From contig NZ_VDES01000003.1 of the NCBI RefSeq assembly GCF_013607875.1, positions 215,819-279,818 on the forward strand: DNA of 64,000 nt, written 5' to 3'. Position numbers and translations under genes: made by a program. This document shows, piece by piece, positions 44,075 to 53,078 of this stretch. The DNA is from Blastomonas ursincola (GTDB lineage Bacteria > Pseudomonadota > Alphaproteobacteria > Sphingomonadales > Sphingomonadaceae). Under the pieces are notes generated by a model, which had not been told where the DNA came from, searched no databases, and was given only the letters and a program-made list of their open reading frames with translations. Within the stretch, counting starts at the first letter, position 1. The number at the start of each line of letters is the position of its first letter.

Positions 44075-44792
44075 TGCCATGCCTGACCGGTCTGCCATGG
44101 CCGCCGAACTCGCTCTGGGCCTGCTCGAAGGCGCCGAGCGGGCGGAAGCCCTGCGCCTGATGCTCGCCGACCCCGCTTTCGCCGCCGAGGTCGAGGCCTG
44201 GCGCGCACGGCTCGCCCCCCTGTACGACGGTTTCGCCGAGACGCCTGCGCCTGCCGGGCTGATAGAGCGGATCGACAGCCTGATCGATGCCGAGCAGGCG
44301 GCGGAACGGCCCGCGCCGGTGGTGGCTCCGCTGTCGGCCAAGGCGGGCGGCAATGGCTGGAAGATCGCGACCTTTGCCGCCTCCGCTGTCGCAGCCGTTC
44401 TGGCGCTGGCCCTGGTGTTGCCCGGTCCTGCGGTCAAGCAGACGCCGCCTGCCAATCCCGATATGGCGGTGGCGCAGCTCACCGGCCCGATCGAGGGGCT
44501 GCTGCTCACCGCGCGCTATGACAGCCGCACCTCGCAGATGCTGGTCCGGGTCGAGGGCATGCCGGTCACCGATACTGAGCCCGAATTGTGGATCGTCCCC
44601 AAGGACGGCCAGCCGCGCCGTCTGGGTCGTCTGATGCGCGGCGGGGTCACGCGGATCGAGATTCCCGAAGGGCATCGCAAATTCATCGACCCGCTGAGCA
44701 ATCTCATCCTGACGATGGAACCCAAGGTGCTGCCCGATCCCGACAAGCCGAGCGCGCCGACCGTGGCGCAGGGCCGCCTGCAGCGGATTTGA
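44064..44792 (+). CDS. Membrane anti-sigma factor (RskA-like)
   Basis: 242 residues from a GTG. N-terminal cytosolic part (AAELALGLLEGAERAEALRLMLADPAFAAEV) resembles the zinc-less anti-sigma domain; one membrane span at about 98-118 (WKIATFAASAVAAVLALALVL); then an RskA-type periplasmic domain (LTGPIEGLLLTARYD ... VRVEGMPVTDTEPELWIVPKDGQPRRLG). It would hold the sigma factor at the membrane until a periplasmic signal. Lacks a His-x3-Cys-x2-Cys zinc motif. Confidence 0.88.
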   Translation: MSSDAMPDRSAMAAELALGLLEGAERAEALRLMLADPAFAAEVEAWRARLAPLYDGFAETPAPAGLIERIDSLIDAEQAAERPAPVVAPLSAKAGGNGWKIATFAASAVAAVLALALVLPGPAVKQTPPANPDMAVAQLTGPIEGLLLTARYDSRTSQMLVRVEGMPVTDTEPELWIVPKDGQPRRLGRLMRGGVTRIEIPEGHRKFIDPLSNLILTMEPKVLPDPDKPSAPTVAQGRLQRI

Positions 44793-44820
44793 TCGCGCTC
44801 ATCGATAGTCATCTCCATTC

Positions 44821-44900
44821 GTCATTCCCGCGAACGCGGGAATCCCGCTTTGCGCTGCCGTCGTTGGAAAAGCGGGACGCCCGCCTGCGCGGGCTGACGG
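44821..44900. repeat. Bipartite hairpin repeat, copy 3 (anti-sigma/fasciclin gap)
   Basis: GTCATTCCCGCGAACGCGGG then AATCCCGCTT, about 20 spacer bases, AAAAGCGGGA and CCCGCCTGCGCGGGCTGACGG. Same layout as the copies at 2062, 25317 and 47684. Confidence 0.8.
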
Positions 44901-44963
44901 AGCAAAAGACCGCAGGTGATCAGCCCCGATTCCACTTTTGTTAATCTCCGCCGCATCCGGCCC

Positions 44964-44992
44964 TGAACCCGCTCCGTAGCTGCCCCCGTATC
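44964..44992 (+). promoter_or_regulatory. Candidate ECF-type promoter of the fasciclin gene
   Basis: TGAACC (44964-44969) and CGTATC (44987-44992) are separated by 17 bases. The AAC-type -35 and CGT-type -10 are the general form used by ECF sigma factors. The neighbouring sigma/anti-sigma genes make it a likely target, but the dehydratase-sigma region upstream of 43508 has no second copy that I can see, so autoregulation is not shown. Confidence 0.4.
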
Positions 44993-45034
44993 CAGACTTC
45001 CCCATGAGGATACGGAAAAATGACGGAGAAACAG

Positions 45035-45616
45035 ATGCTCAAGACTCTTGCCCCCAGCCTTCTTGCTGCCACCGCCGCTGCGACGCTTGCGCTCGCCGGC
45101 CCTGCCATCGCCAACCACCACAAGAGCGGTGAAGGCCATTCGATGGTTGGTGGCGCCGCAATGTACCCCGCCAAGAACATCGTCGAGAACGCCAGCGCTG
45201 CGCCGAACCTCAAGACGCTGGTCGCTGCGGTCAAGGCTGCCGGCTTGGTCGAGACGCTTGCCTCGCCCGGACCGTTCACCGTTTTCGCACCGACCGACGC
45301 TGCCTTTGCCAAGTTGCCCGCCGGCACCGTGGAAACGCTGGTAAAGCCCGAGAACAAGGCCACGCTGACCAGCATCCTCACCTATCATGTCGTTGCCGGC
45401 AAGGTGACCGCTGCCGATGTCGTCGCGCTCATCAAGAAGGGCGGTGGCAAGGCGCAGATCAAGACCGTGCAGGGTGGAACCCTCACAGCCTCGCTGCAGG
45501 GTCAGAATGTCGTCCTGACCGATGCCAAGGGCGGCAAGTCGATCGTGACCCAGACCGATGTCATGCAGAGCAACGGTGTGGTGCACGTGATCGACACCGT
45601 GGTGATGCCGGGCTGA
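45035..45616 (+). CDS. Secreted fasciclin (FAS1) domain protein
   Basis: 193 residues. ATG 45035 has a GGAG seven bases upstream and gives a normal signal peptide ([20 protein letters not shown], cleavage near GPAIA-N); ATG 45020 is an alternative. The single FAS1 domain has [34 protein letters not shown] (parts), [18 protein letters not shown] and [11 protein letters not shown], the H1/H2 boxes. Such proteins are adhesive or stress-linked periplasmic proteins. It sits just after the sigma/anti-sigma genes, a pairing common in this family. Confidence 0.93.
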   Translation: MLKTLAPSLLAATAAATLALAGPAIANHHKSGEGHSMVGGAAMYPAKNIVENASAAPNLKTLVAAVKAAGLVETLASPGPFTVFAPTDAAFAKLPAGTVETLVKPENKATLTSILTYHVVAGKVTAADVVALIKKGGGKAQIKTVQGGTLTASLQGQNVVLTDAKGGKSIVTQTDVMQSNGVVHVIDTVVMPG

Positions 45617-45643
45617 TCCCCTCCATTTACCTGGCACATCACA

Positions 45644-45677
45644 GGCCCGCTGGTCCCCCCAGGCCAGCGGGCCTTTT
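45644..45677 (+). terminator. Rho-independent terminator after the fasciclin gene
   Basis: GGCCCGCTGG (45644-45653), a 10-base loop, its perfect complement CCAGCGGGCC (45664-45673) and TTTT. The 10-bp GC stem followed by T residues, 27 bases after the stop, is a textbook terminator and isolates btaA. Confidence 0.9.
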
Positions 45678-45759
45678 GATTCGGGGGCCCGCGCAAATGT
45701 GACAGCGGCTGACGCGGTTCCGTCATGCACGGGTCACGCAACCGTCCTAGCGGCGCGAT

Positions 45760-45775
45760 TGGAACGACCGTTCCA
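45760..45775 (+). promoter_or_regulatory. TGGAACG-AC-CGTTCCA palindrome before btaA
   Basis: A 7-bp perfect inverted repeat with a 2-base centre, ending 29 bases before the btaA start. Its size and position suit a dimeric repressor/activator site. The regulator is unknown. Confidence 0.45.
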
Positions 45776-45804
45776 CGCAACATGCAGCGAGGGAGATGGG
45801 CAGC

Positions 45805-47022
45805 ATGGCCGGACCAGTGCGCAACACCAAGATCGTCGAAGCCGTCACGCAATCGGGAACGACGACCAAGCAGGGGTTTCTCGACCGTGCCTTTGCCTTC
45901 GCCTTCAAGGGCCTGGTCTATGCGCAGATCTGGGAAGATCCGGTGGTCGACATGGAGGCGCTGCAGATCCAGCCCGACAGCCGCATCATCACGATCGCCT
46001 CGGGCGGCTGCAACGTCCTGTCTTATCTGGTGGCCGATCCCGCCCAGATCATCGCGGTGGACCTGAACACCGCGCATGTCGCCTTGGGCAAGCTCAAGAT
46101 CGCGGCGGCGAAGCATCTGCCCGATCATGCGCATTTCCACCGCTTCTTCGCCGAAGCCGACAGCAAGCAGAATATCCGCGTCTACAATCACTTCATCCGC
46201 CCGCATCTCGACGAAACAAGCCGCCGCTATTGGGAGGGCCGCGATCTTGCCGGGCGCAGGCGGATCGGCGGGTTCGGCAGCGGGTTGTACAAGCGCGGCT
46301 TGCTCGGCGGGTTTATCGGCACCGCGCACCTGCTCGCCAGGCTGTACAAGATCGACCTCAAGCGCATGCTCGGCGCGAAGTCGCTCGAAGAGCAGCGCGC
46401 GATCTTCGAGCAGCATCTGGCGCCGGTGTTCGACAAGAAGTTCATCCGCTGGCTCACCGATCAGCCGCCTGCATTATTCGGCCTAGGCATCCCGCCCGCG
46501 CAGTTCGATGCGCTAGCAGGCGATGAAAAGATGGCCGATGTGCTGCGCAAGCGGCTCGAGAAGCTCGCCTGCGATTTCGCGATCCGTGACAATTATTTCG
46601 CCTGGCAGGCGTTCGGACGCGGCTATGGCAAGGGGCCCGACCAGCCGCTGCCGCCCTATCTGCAGGCGCAGCATTACGCCGCCGTGCACGCCCGGGTCGA
46701 TCGGGTCAGCTTCGAGCATGCCAATTTCGTCGAGCGGTTGCAGGCGAGCGCAGATGCGAGCCTCGATCGCTACATCCTGCTCGATGCGCAGGACTGGATG
46801 AGCGACCAGCAGCTCACCACGCTGTGGACCGAGATTACCCGCACTGCCCGGCCTGGCGCGCGCGTGCTGTTCCGCACCGCTGCCGAGCCGAGCCTGCTGC
46901 CGGGTCGCATCCCCGATGAACTGCTGGCGCGCTGGGACTATCGCGCAGACGAGTCGCTCGGCTTCACCGCGCGCGATCGGTCGTCGATCTATGGCGGGGT
47001 GCACCTCTATGTCCTCAAATGA
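45805..47022 (+). CDS. btaA: Diacylglycerol 3-amino-3-carboxypropyltransferase (BtaA)
   Basis: 405 residues of the DUF3419/BtaA family. LVYAQIWEDPVVDMEALQIQ, ITIASGGCNVLSYLVADP (an SAM-binding loop) and IIAVDLNTAHVALGKLKIAA near the start, and VLFRTAAEPSLLPGRIPDELL near the end. It moves the aminocarboxypropyl group of SAM to diacylglycerol, the first step to the betaine lipid DGTS. ATG 45805 has GGGAG nine bases upstream and is preferred to ATG 45796. btaB overlaps its 3' end by 14 bases. Confidence 0.93.
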   Translation: MAGPVRNTKIVEAVTQSGTTTKQGFLDRAFAFAFKGLVYAQIWEDPVVDMEALQIQPDSRIITIASGGCNVLSYLVADPAQIIAVDLNTAHVALGKLKIAAAKHLPDHAHFHRFFAEADSKQNIRVYNHFIRPHLDETSRRYWEGRDLAGRRRIGGFGSGLYKRGLLGGFIGTAHLLARLYKIDLKRMLGAKSLEEQRAIFEQHLAPVFDKKFIRWLTDQPPALFGLGIPPAQFDALAGDEKMADVLRKRLEKLACDFAIRDNYFAWQAFGRGYGKGPDQPLPPYLQAQHYAAVHARVDRVSFEHANFVERLQASADASLDRYILLDAQDWMSDQQLTTLWTEITRTARPGARVLFRTAAEPSLLPGRIPDELLARWDYRADESLGFTARDRSSIYGGVHLYVLK

Positions 47023-47677
47023 GGGGGCGGTGCAGCCGCGCAGCCATGCCGAGGCGATGGACGCGATCTACCGGACGCAGCGGCATATCTACGATCTGAC
47101 GCGCAAATATTATCTGCTTGGGCGAGACCGGTTGATTGCCGATCTGGCGCCGCCGCGCGGCGGCACGGTGCTGGAACTCGGCTGCGGTACCGCGCGCAAC
47201 CTGATCCTCGCGGCTAGGCGTTATCCCAATGCACGTTTCTTCGGCTTCGACATTTCCGAAGCGATGCTCGAGGCCGCGCGCGAGTCGGTGCGCAAGGCGG
47301 GGCTCGAAGGGCGGATTTTCCTGACGCGCGGCGACGCCACCGCGTTCAGCGCGCAGCACCTGTTTGGGCTGCAGGGCTTCGACCGGGTGTTCTGTTCGTA
47401 CACGCTGTCGATGATCCCGGGCTGGGAGAGGGCCATTGCTGCCGCAGCGGGATCGCTCGCTCCGGGTGGTCGGATGCACATTGTCGATTTCGGCACGCAG
47501 GACGAGTTGCCGCGCTGGTTCGCCGCAGGGCTGCATGCGTGGCTGGCGCGCTTTCATGTGACGCCCAGGCGCGATCTCGGGCCGATCGCCCGCAGCATTG
47601 CCGAGGACGCTGGGTTGGCGATCGACCACCGCCCGCTCTATCGCGGCTATGCGCAATATGCGGTGATCGGCGGCTAA
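47009..47677 (+). CDS. btaB: Diacylglyceryl-homoserine N-methyltransferase (BtaB)
   Basis: 222 residues, class I SAM methyltransferase: TVLELGCGTARNLILAA is motif I, FFGFDISEAML motif II, FDRVFCSYTLSMIPGW and GRMHIVDFG later. Position directly after btaA with overlapping start (ATG 47009) identifies it as BtaB, which adds three methyl groups to give the trimethylated betaine headgroup. The alternative, a phosphatidylethanolamine methyltransferase, is less likely given the context. Confidence 0.9.
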   Translation: MSSNEGAVQPRSHAEAMDAIYRTQRHIYDLTRKYYLLGRDRLIADLAPPRGGTVLELGCGTARNLILAARRYPNARFFGFDISEAMLEAARESVRKAGLEGRIFLTRGDATAFSAQHLFGLQGFDRVFCSYTLSMIPGWERAIAAAAGSLAPGGRMHIVDFGTQDELPRWFAAGLHAWLARFHVTPRRDLGPIARSIAEDAGLAIDHRPLYRGYAQYAVIGG

Positions 47678-47683
47678 TTTCCC

Positions 47684-47764
47684 GTCATTCCCGCGAACGC
47701 GGGAATCCCGCTTCTGCTCTCGATCGCCGAAAAAGCGGGACCCCCGCTTTCGCGGGGGTGACGG
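47684..47764. repeat. Bipartite hairpin repeat, copy 4 (btaB/ligase convergent gap)
   Basis: GTCATTCCCGCGAACGCGGG, AATCCCGCTT, about 18 bases, AAAAAGCGGGACCCCC and GCTTTCGCGGGGGTGACGGG. It is the most complete of the four copies and lies between convergent genes, where it may also serve as a terminator. Confidence 0.85.
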
Positions 47765-47775
47765 GCAAGGATGGC

Positions 47776-49341
47776 TTAAGTGATGAACGCCCGCAGGGCC
47801 GACACCGTATCCGCTTCTGCCGCCGGCTTGTCGCGCCGCAGCCGCGCGATGCGGGGGAAGCGCATCGCGATGCCCGACTTGTGCCGCTTCGATTCATGGA
47901 TCGAATCGAATGCCACTTCGAGCACCAGCGACTTTTCGACCTCGCGCACCGGGCCGAAGCGGTTGACCGTGTTCTGCCGGACGAACTTGTCGAGCCACTT
48001 CAATTCACTGTCCGAAAAGCCGGAATAGGCCTTGCCGACCGGCACCAGCTCGCCCTCGTCGTTCCAGCAGCCGAAGGTGTAGTCGCTGTAAAAGCTCGAC
48101 CGCTTGCCGCTGCCGCGCTGGGCATACATCATCACGCAATCGGCGGTCAGCGGATCGCGCTTCCACTTGTACCATAGCCCAACGCGGCGACCGGGGACAT
48201 AGAGGCTGTCGCGGCGCTTGAGCATCACGCCCTCGATCGCGGCATCGCGCGCGCCGTCGCGGATTCGGCCGAGCTCTGCGAAATCGGCCGCCTCGATGAT
48301 CTGCGACAGGTCGAACCGATCGGCGGGAAGGGCAGGCAGCTTCGCCTCGAGCCGCGCCCGGCGGACATGCCAGGGCTGGGTGCGCAGGTCCTCGCGGCCG
48401 TCGATCAGCAGGTCGTAGAGCCGCACGAACGCCGGAGCCTCTGCCAGCATCTTGGCCGACACCGTCTTGCGACCCAGCCGCTGCTGCAGGGCGTTGAAGC
48501 TCGCCGCCTCGCCCATCTGCGCTTCGCCGCGCACCAGCAGCTCGCCATCGAACACGCCTTCGACCGGCATGTGCTGCGCGATATCCGGAAAGGCGAGGGT
48601 GATGTCGTCGCCGCCGCGGCTGAACAGTTTCACCTGCTCGCCGATCCGCACGATCTGGATGCGGATGCCGTCCCATTTCCATTCGGCAGCATAATCGGCG
48701 AGATCGACTGTGCCGTCCTCGAGCGGATGCGCGAGCATGAACGGGCGGAAATAGGGCGTGCCCTCGGGATCGGGGCGCGGCCCGCCTTCGCCCCAAGCGA
48801 ACAGGCTGGCATAAGGCGGGGCGAGCGCATGCCACACTTCCTCGACCGCATCGACTTCGAGCCCGAAACCTTGAGCGAACGCGGTCTTGGCGAGCCGCGC
48901 CGAGATGCCGACGCGCATCGCGCCGGTGGCGAGCTTGATCAGCGCATAACGGCCATCGCTGTCGAGCCGGTCCATATATTCCGCGAGCAGGGCAGGGGCG
49001 CGGGCGCGGCTGACGTTCGCAAAGCTGTCGACCGCATCGGCGAGGCGCAGGTCGTTGCTCGGCGTGCCGGTCTCGGGCCAGATCAGCGCGACGGTCTCGG
49101 CCGTATCGCCGACGAAATCGCGGCTCAGGCGGAACAGCTCGGGATCGACCCGCTCCATCGCCATCGCGCGCACCGCCGAGGCCTTGACCGCGGAGAAGTC
49201 CGCCTCGCCGGTCAGCGCCGCAAGTGCCCAGCCGCGATCGGGATCGGGCGTGGCCCGCAGATAGTCGGCGATCAGCGCCACCTTGGCATTGCGCGAGCGG
49301 GTATAGCCCAGCTGCGTGACGAGCGCGGCAAAGGCGCGCAT
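47776..49341 (-). CDS. ATP-dependent DNA ligase (bacterial repair type, PP_1105-like)
   Basis: 521 residues. Adenylated lysine Lys222 in WKWDGIRIQI (KxDG). N-terminal helical DNA-binding domain (1-200), adenylation domain, and OB-fold ending VLEVAFDSIHESKRHKSGIAMRFPRIARLR. Belongs to the group that clusters with an MBL-fold exonuclease, Lhr-like helicase and a metallophosphoesterase. ATG 49341 overlaps the exonuclease stop by one base, so the two are coupled. The longer frame upstream reads through that gene and is not used. Confidence 0.93.
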   Translation of the reverse strand: MRAFAALVTQLGYTRSRNAKVALIADYLRATPDPDRGWALAALTGEADFSAVKASAVRAMAMERVDPELFRLSRDFVGDTAETVALIWPETGTPSNDLRLADAVDSFANVSRARAPALLAEYMDRLDSDGRYALIKLATGAMRVGISARLAKTAFAQGFGLEVDAVEEVWHALAPPYASLFAWGEGGPRPDPEGTPYFRPFMLAHPLEDGTVDLADYAAEWKWDGIRIQIVRIGEQVKLFSRGGDDITLAFPDIAQHMPVEGVFDGELLVRGEAQMGEAASFNALQQRLGRKTVSAKMLAEAPAFVRLYDLLIDGREDLRTQPWHVRRARLEAKLPALPADRFDLSQIIEAADFAELGRIRDGARDAAIEGVMLKRRDSLYVPGRRVGLWYKWKRDPLTADCVMMYAQRGSGKRSSFYSDYTFGCWNDEGELVPVGKAYSGFSDSELKWLDKFVRQNTVNRFGPVREVEKSLVLEVAFDSIHESKRHKSGIAMRFPRIARLRRDKPAAEADTVSALRAFIT

Positions 49342-50345
49342 CAGGCGTCGTCCTCGTCTTCGCGCCCAACCAAAGCGAGCGCGCGCGCGCGAATCTGGTG
49401 CAGCTGGCACCAGCGCAGCAGCGCCTCCTCGCGGCCATGCGTGACCCAGACCTCGCGCGGGGCGACATCGCGGATGGTTTGGGTGAGCTCGTCCCAGTCG
49501 GCATGGTCGGAGATGATCAGCGGCAGCTCTACCCCGCGCTGACGCGCCCTTGCACGCACCCGCATCCAGCCCGAGGCCATGGCGGTGACCGGATCGGGCA
49601 GCCGGCGGCTCCACCTGTCGGCCAGTGCTGAGGGCGGGGCGAGGATGACCCGGCCCATCAGCTCGCTCTTGTCGGTTCCCGCCACGGGCCGCAACTCGCC
49701 CAGATTGACGCCATGCTCGCCATAGAGCGCGCACATCTTTTCCAGCGCGCCATGCAGATAGATGGGGTCATGAAAACCGGCGTCACGCAGTTCGGCGATG
49801 ACACGCTGCGCCTTGCCCAGCGCATAGGCCCCCACCAGCACGCAGCCCTGCGGATGCGCCTCGAGCATGGCGAGCAGCTTGGCGATCTCGTCGGGCGTGG
49901 GCGGATGGCGGAAGACGGGCAGGCCGAATGTCGCCTCGGTGATGAAGATGTCGCAGGGGACAAGTTCGAACGGCGCGCAGCTGGGGTCGGGCCGCCGCTT
50001 GAAATCGCCGGTGACGACCACGGTCTCGCCCTGATATTCGAGGCGGATCTGCGCCGATCCCAGCACATGGCCCGCCGGATGGAAGGACACGCTGACACCG
50101 TTCAGGTCCACCGCATCGCCATAGCCGACCGCATTCTCGCCTGTGTAGCGGCCATAGCGCAGGTTGATGATGTCGAGCGTTTCGGGCGTCGCCCAGACCG
50201 AGTCATGCCCGCCGCGCGCATGGTCGGCATGGCCGTGTGTGATCAGCGCGCGCGGGACGGGTCGAGAGGGATCGATCCACGCATCGGCGGGCCGCACATA
50301 GATGCCATGGGGAAAGGGTTCGATCCAGTGCGGGGAAGCGGTCAT
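49341..50345 (-). CDS. Ligase-associated DNA damage response exonuclease (MBL fold)
   Basis: 334 residues, metallo-beta-lactamase fold with His37-x-His39-x-Asp41-His42 (ITHGHADHARGG), SFHPAGHVLGSAQIRLEYQG, VVTGDFKRRPDPSCAPFE and the C-terminal SDHADWDEL. Matches the exonuclease always found beside the ATP-dependent ligase. It lies just upstream of the ligase with a 1-base overlap. The helicase and phosphoesterase partners are not within this window. Confidence 0.92.
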   Translation of the reverse strand: MTASPHWIEPFPHGIYVRPADAWIDPSRPVPRALITHGHADHARGGHDSVWATPETLDIINLRYGRYTGENAVGYGDAVDLNGVSVSFHPAGHVLGSAQIRLEYQGETVVVTGDFKRRPDPSCAPFELVPCDIFITEATFGLPVFRHPPTPDEIAKLLAMLEAHPQGCVLVGAYALGKAQRVIAELRDAGFHDPIYLHGALEKMCALYGEHGVNLGELRPVAGTDKSELMGRVILAPPSALADRWSRRLPDPVTAMASGWMRVRARARQRGVELPLIISDHADWDELTQTIRDVAPREVWVTHGREEALLRWCQLHQIRARALALVGREDEDDA

Positions 50346-50376
50346 TCGGGCGATATGGAGTCGCCCATGCGCCGGT

Positions 50377-51630
50377 TCAATCGCGCGCCGTCGCCTGGAG
50401 GTCGAAACTCACCGCAACCGGCCCTGCGATTTCGGCGGTGCTGGCATAATCGCCTTGGCCGACCCCGAAGCTGGTGCGGTCGATCGTCGCGGTGCCCTTC
50501 GCGCGCGCCTTATCGCCGGTGATATCGAGCGTGAAATTCAGCGGCACCGACTTGCTCACGCCGCGCAGCGTCAGCGTGCCATCGGCGCGATACCGGCTGC
50601 CGCCAAGCGCCTTGAACTTGCTGGCCCGGTACGTCGCCTTGGCGAACTTGCCGGTATCGAAGAAATCGCTGCCGGTGAGCGTACCGTCGCGCTGGCCATC
50701 GCCGGTATCGACCGAGCCGAGGTCAATGCTGACATCGATCTTCGAGGCGTCGAGCGCCTCGGGCGAGAACAGGATGTTCGCTGTCCAACGCGCGAAGCGG
50801 CCATCGACCGGCTCGCCATTCCAGCGCGCGGAAAAACCGAGCGTGCCGCCCTTGGCCACGACCCAGTTGCGCGGCTCGGCATTCGCTTCGTCATCGGTTG
50901 CCACGTCTTCGGCTTCTGCCTCTTGGCCTTCAGGTGCGGCGGCAGGTGTCGCGTCCAGCGCCGGTTCCGCGACCGGCGTGGTCGCGACGGCAGCGGGCTT
51001 GGCGGCTTGTGCAGCACCCCTGGGATCAATGACATTGCCCAGCACCACCGCGCCCAGCATGATCGCTGCGGCTGTCACCAGCGCACCGATCGCTTTGCCC
51101 TGTCCCCCGGGCAGCATCCGCGCGAGGATCGGCGTGCCGAGCAGATACTGGTGCCTCAGCGCCCCTGCGACATGCAGCACCAGCAGCGCGATCGCGATAT
51201 TGGGCATGAAATGATGGAGGAATTCCGCCGGTTCGCCCCAGCTCGCAGGCACCGGCAGATGCGGCCAGGGGATGGTGCCGAACAGCAGCGTATCGACCTT
51301 GATCTTCGAGGTAGATACGATGATCCAGCCGGTCACGGGCGCGGCGATCATGAAGAAATAAAATCCGAAATGGACCAATCCCGACAGCGTCATCGCCCAT
51401 TTCGGGCCGGGCACCGGGGCAGGGCGCGGCGCGACGAAGCGCCAGCCTAGGCGCAGCACGCTGAGCAGCAGGATCGTGATGCCGACCGACTTGTGCAGTT
51501 GATAACGCGCGAACAGGTCCGGTCCGCGCGGCCCTTCGAGCGATTCGGCAAAGACGATTTGGAAAACGAGCGCCGCCGCGATCAGCCAGTGGAGAACGAT
51601 GGCCCCAAGGCTGTAGCGTTGCGGCAGCAT
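50377..51630 (-). CDS. Cytochrome b561 fused to a YceI-like lipocalin domain
   Basis: 417 residues. Residues 1-195 are a four-helix cytochrome b561 (YSLGAIVLHWLIAAALVFQI, RYQLHKSVGITILLLSVLRLGW, FGFYFFMIAAPVTGW and LHHFMPNIAIALLVLHVAGALRHQY, parts) with the histidines needed for two hemes. A Pro/Ala/Glu-rich linker (about 207-250) leads to a YceI domain (NWVVAKGGTLGFSARWNGEPVDGRFARW, parts, then IDRTSFGVGQGDYA). The YceI domain binds isoprenoid quinone-like lipids in its family. 4 bases upstream of hemA's stop on the same strand. Confidence 0.9.
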   Translation of the reverse strand: MLPQRYSLGAIVLHWLIAAALVFQIVFAESLEGPRGPDLFARYQLHKSVGITILLLSVLRLGWRFVAPRPAPVPGPKWAMTLSGLVHFGFYFFMIAAPVTGWIIVSTSKIKVDTLLFGTIPWPHLPVPASWGEPAEFLHHFMPNIAIALLVLHVAGALRHQYLLGTPILARMLPGGQGKAIGALVTAAAIMLGAVVLGNVIDPRGAAQAAKPAAVATTPVAEPALDATPAAAPEGQEAEAEDVATDDEANAEPRNWVVAKGGTLGFSARWNGEPVDGRFARWTANILFSPEALDASKIDVSIDLGSVDTGDGQRDGTLTGSDFFDTGKFAKATYRASKFKALGGSRYRADGTLTLRGVSKSVPLNFTLDITGDKARAKGTATIDRTSFGVGQGDYASTAEIAGPVAVSFDLQATARD

Positions 51631-51634
51631 CCGG

Positions 51635-52849
51635 TCAGGCAGCCTTGCGCAGTTCCAGCCGGTCCCAGATCTCGACCAGCGCGGTGGTAAGGTCGCGCAT
51701 CATCGCCTCGTCATGGCTGGGCCCGGGTGTGAAGCGCAGTCGCTCGGTGCCGCGCGGCACGGTCGGGAAATTGATCGGCTGCACGTACACGCCATATTCG
51801 GCGAGCAGCATATCGCTGATCCGCTTGGCCTTGACCGGATCGCCCACCATCAGCGGGACGATATGCGTGGTGGTGTCCATCACCGGCAGCCCGGCATCGC
51901 GGAACAGCTGCTTGAGCGTCGCGGCGGCGGCCTGCTGGCCCTCGCGCTCCTCGCTCGACTGCTTGAGGTGCCGGACGCTTGCCAGCGCACCGGCCACGAG
52001 TACGGGCGACAGCGAGGTGGTGAAGATGAAGCCGGGCGCATAGCTGCGGATCACGTCGATGATCTTCTGGTCGGCCGCGATATAGCCGCCCATCACGCCG
52101 AAGGCCTTGCCCAGCGTGCCCTCGATGATCGTCAGCCGTGCGGCCGCCTCGTCACGCTCCGAAATGCCGCCGCCATGCGCGCCGTACATGCCGACCGCAT
52201 GCACCTCGTCGAGATAGGTCAGCGCATTGTACTTGTCGGCCAGGTCGCAGATCGCATGGATCGGCGCGACATCACCATCCATCGAATAGACGCTCTCGAA
52301 CGCGATCAGCTTGGGCACGTTCGGGTCTTCGGCGGCGAGCAGCTCTTCGAGATGCTCGACATCATTGTGGCGGAAGACGCGCTTCTCGCAGCCCGAATTG
52401 CGGATGCCAGCGATCATCGAGGCGTGGTTGAGCTCGTCCGAAAAGATGATGCAGCCCGGCAGGATGCGCGCCAGCGTCGAGAGCGTCGCGTCGTTCGAGA
52501 CATAGCCCGAGGTGAACAGCAGTGCGCTGTCCTTGCCGTGCAGGCTGGCCAGCTCCTGCTCGAGCTCGATATGATAATGCGTGTTGCCGCCGATATTGCG
52601 TGTGCCGCCCGAGCCTGCGCCGACATTGTGCAGCGCCTCTTCCATCGCGGAGATCACCTTGGGATGCTGGCCCATGGCGAGATAATCGTTCGAGCACCAG
52701 ACGGTGATCGGCTTCGGGCCATTGTGACCATGGAAGCACCGCGCGTTGGGATACGCCCCTTTGTTGCGCAGGATGTCGATAAAGACCCGGTAGCGACCCT
52801 CGGCGTGCAGCCGGTCAATCGCCGCTTCGAAAATCTGGTCGTAGTTCAC
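51635..52849 (-). CDS. hemA: 5-aminolevulinate synthase
   Basis: 404 residues from a GTG. It condenses glycine and succinyl-CoA, the C4 route to heme of alphaproteobacteria. PLP lysine is Lys248 ([14 protein letters not shown]). N-terminal [15 protein letters not shown] and the [19 protein letters not shown] block (parts) are also intact. The b561-YceI gene follows after 4 bases. A short inverted repeat lies 139-151 bases upstream of the start (52988-53000). Confidence 0.96.
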   Translation of the reverse strand: MNYDQIFEAAIDRLHAEGRYRVFIDILRNKGAYPNARCFHGHNGPKPITVWCSNDYLAMGQHPKVISAMEEALHNVGAGSGGTRNIGGNTHYHIELEQELASLHGKDSALLFTSGYVSNDATLSTLARILPGCIIFSDELNHASMIAGIRNSGCEKRVFRHNDVEHLEELLAAEDPNVPKLIAFESVYSMDGDVAPIHAICDLADKYNALTYLDEVHAVGMYGAHGGGISERDEAAARLTIIEGTLGKAFGVMGGYIAADQKIIDVIRSYAPGFIFTTSLSPVLVAGALASVRHLKQSSEEREGQQAAAATLKQLFRDAGLPVMDTTTHIVPLMVGDPVKAKRISDMLLAEYGVYVQPINFPTVPRGTERLRFTPGPSHDEAMMRDLTTALVEIWDRLELRKAA

Positions 52850-53078
52850 GCAGCCACCCTGGTCCTGACATATGATGTTGCAGCTAGTTGCGCCTCACCC
52901 ATTTCGCGACCATCTGCGTGCGCATCTGCTGCCGTCTTCATAGCAACTAAATCCCGCAATTCCAGCGATAATGGCTCGCAACTGATGGGACAAAACGTCC
53001 TATAGCGTGCGTCGGTTAAGCATTCGCGTGCGCCTCCCGCCAATGGAAAATCGGCGTCAGCTTGATCGTGCGGGTCGA

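Noticed and set aside
49342-49734. N-terminal extension of the DNA ligase to 652 codons
   Set aside because: It reads through the exonuclease gene in another frame; the ATG at 49341 gives the normal ligase start.
52846-53043. 65-codon open frame upstream of hemA
   Set aside because: Short, overlaps the hemA 5' end region, no ribosome-binding site or recognisable motif.
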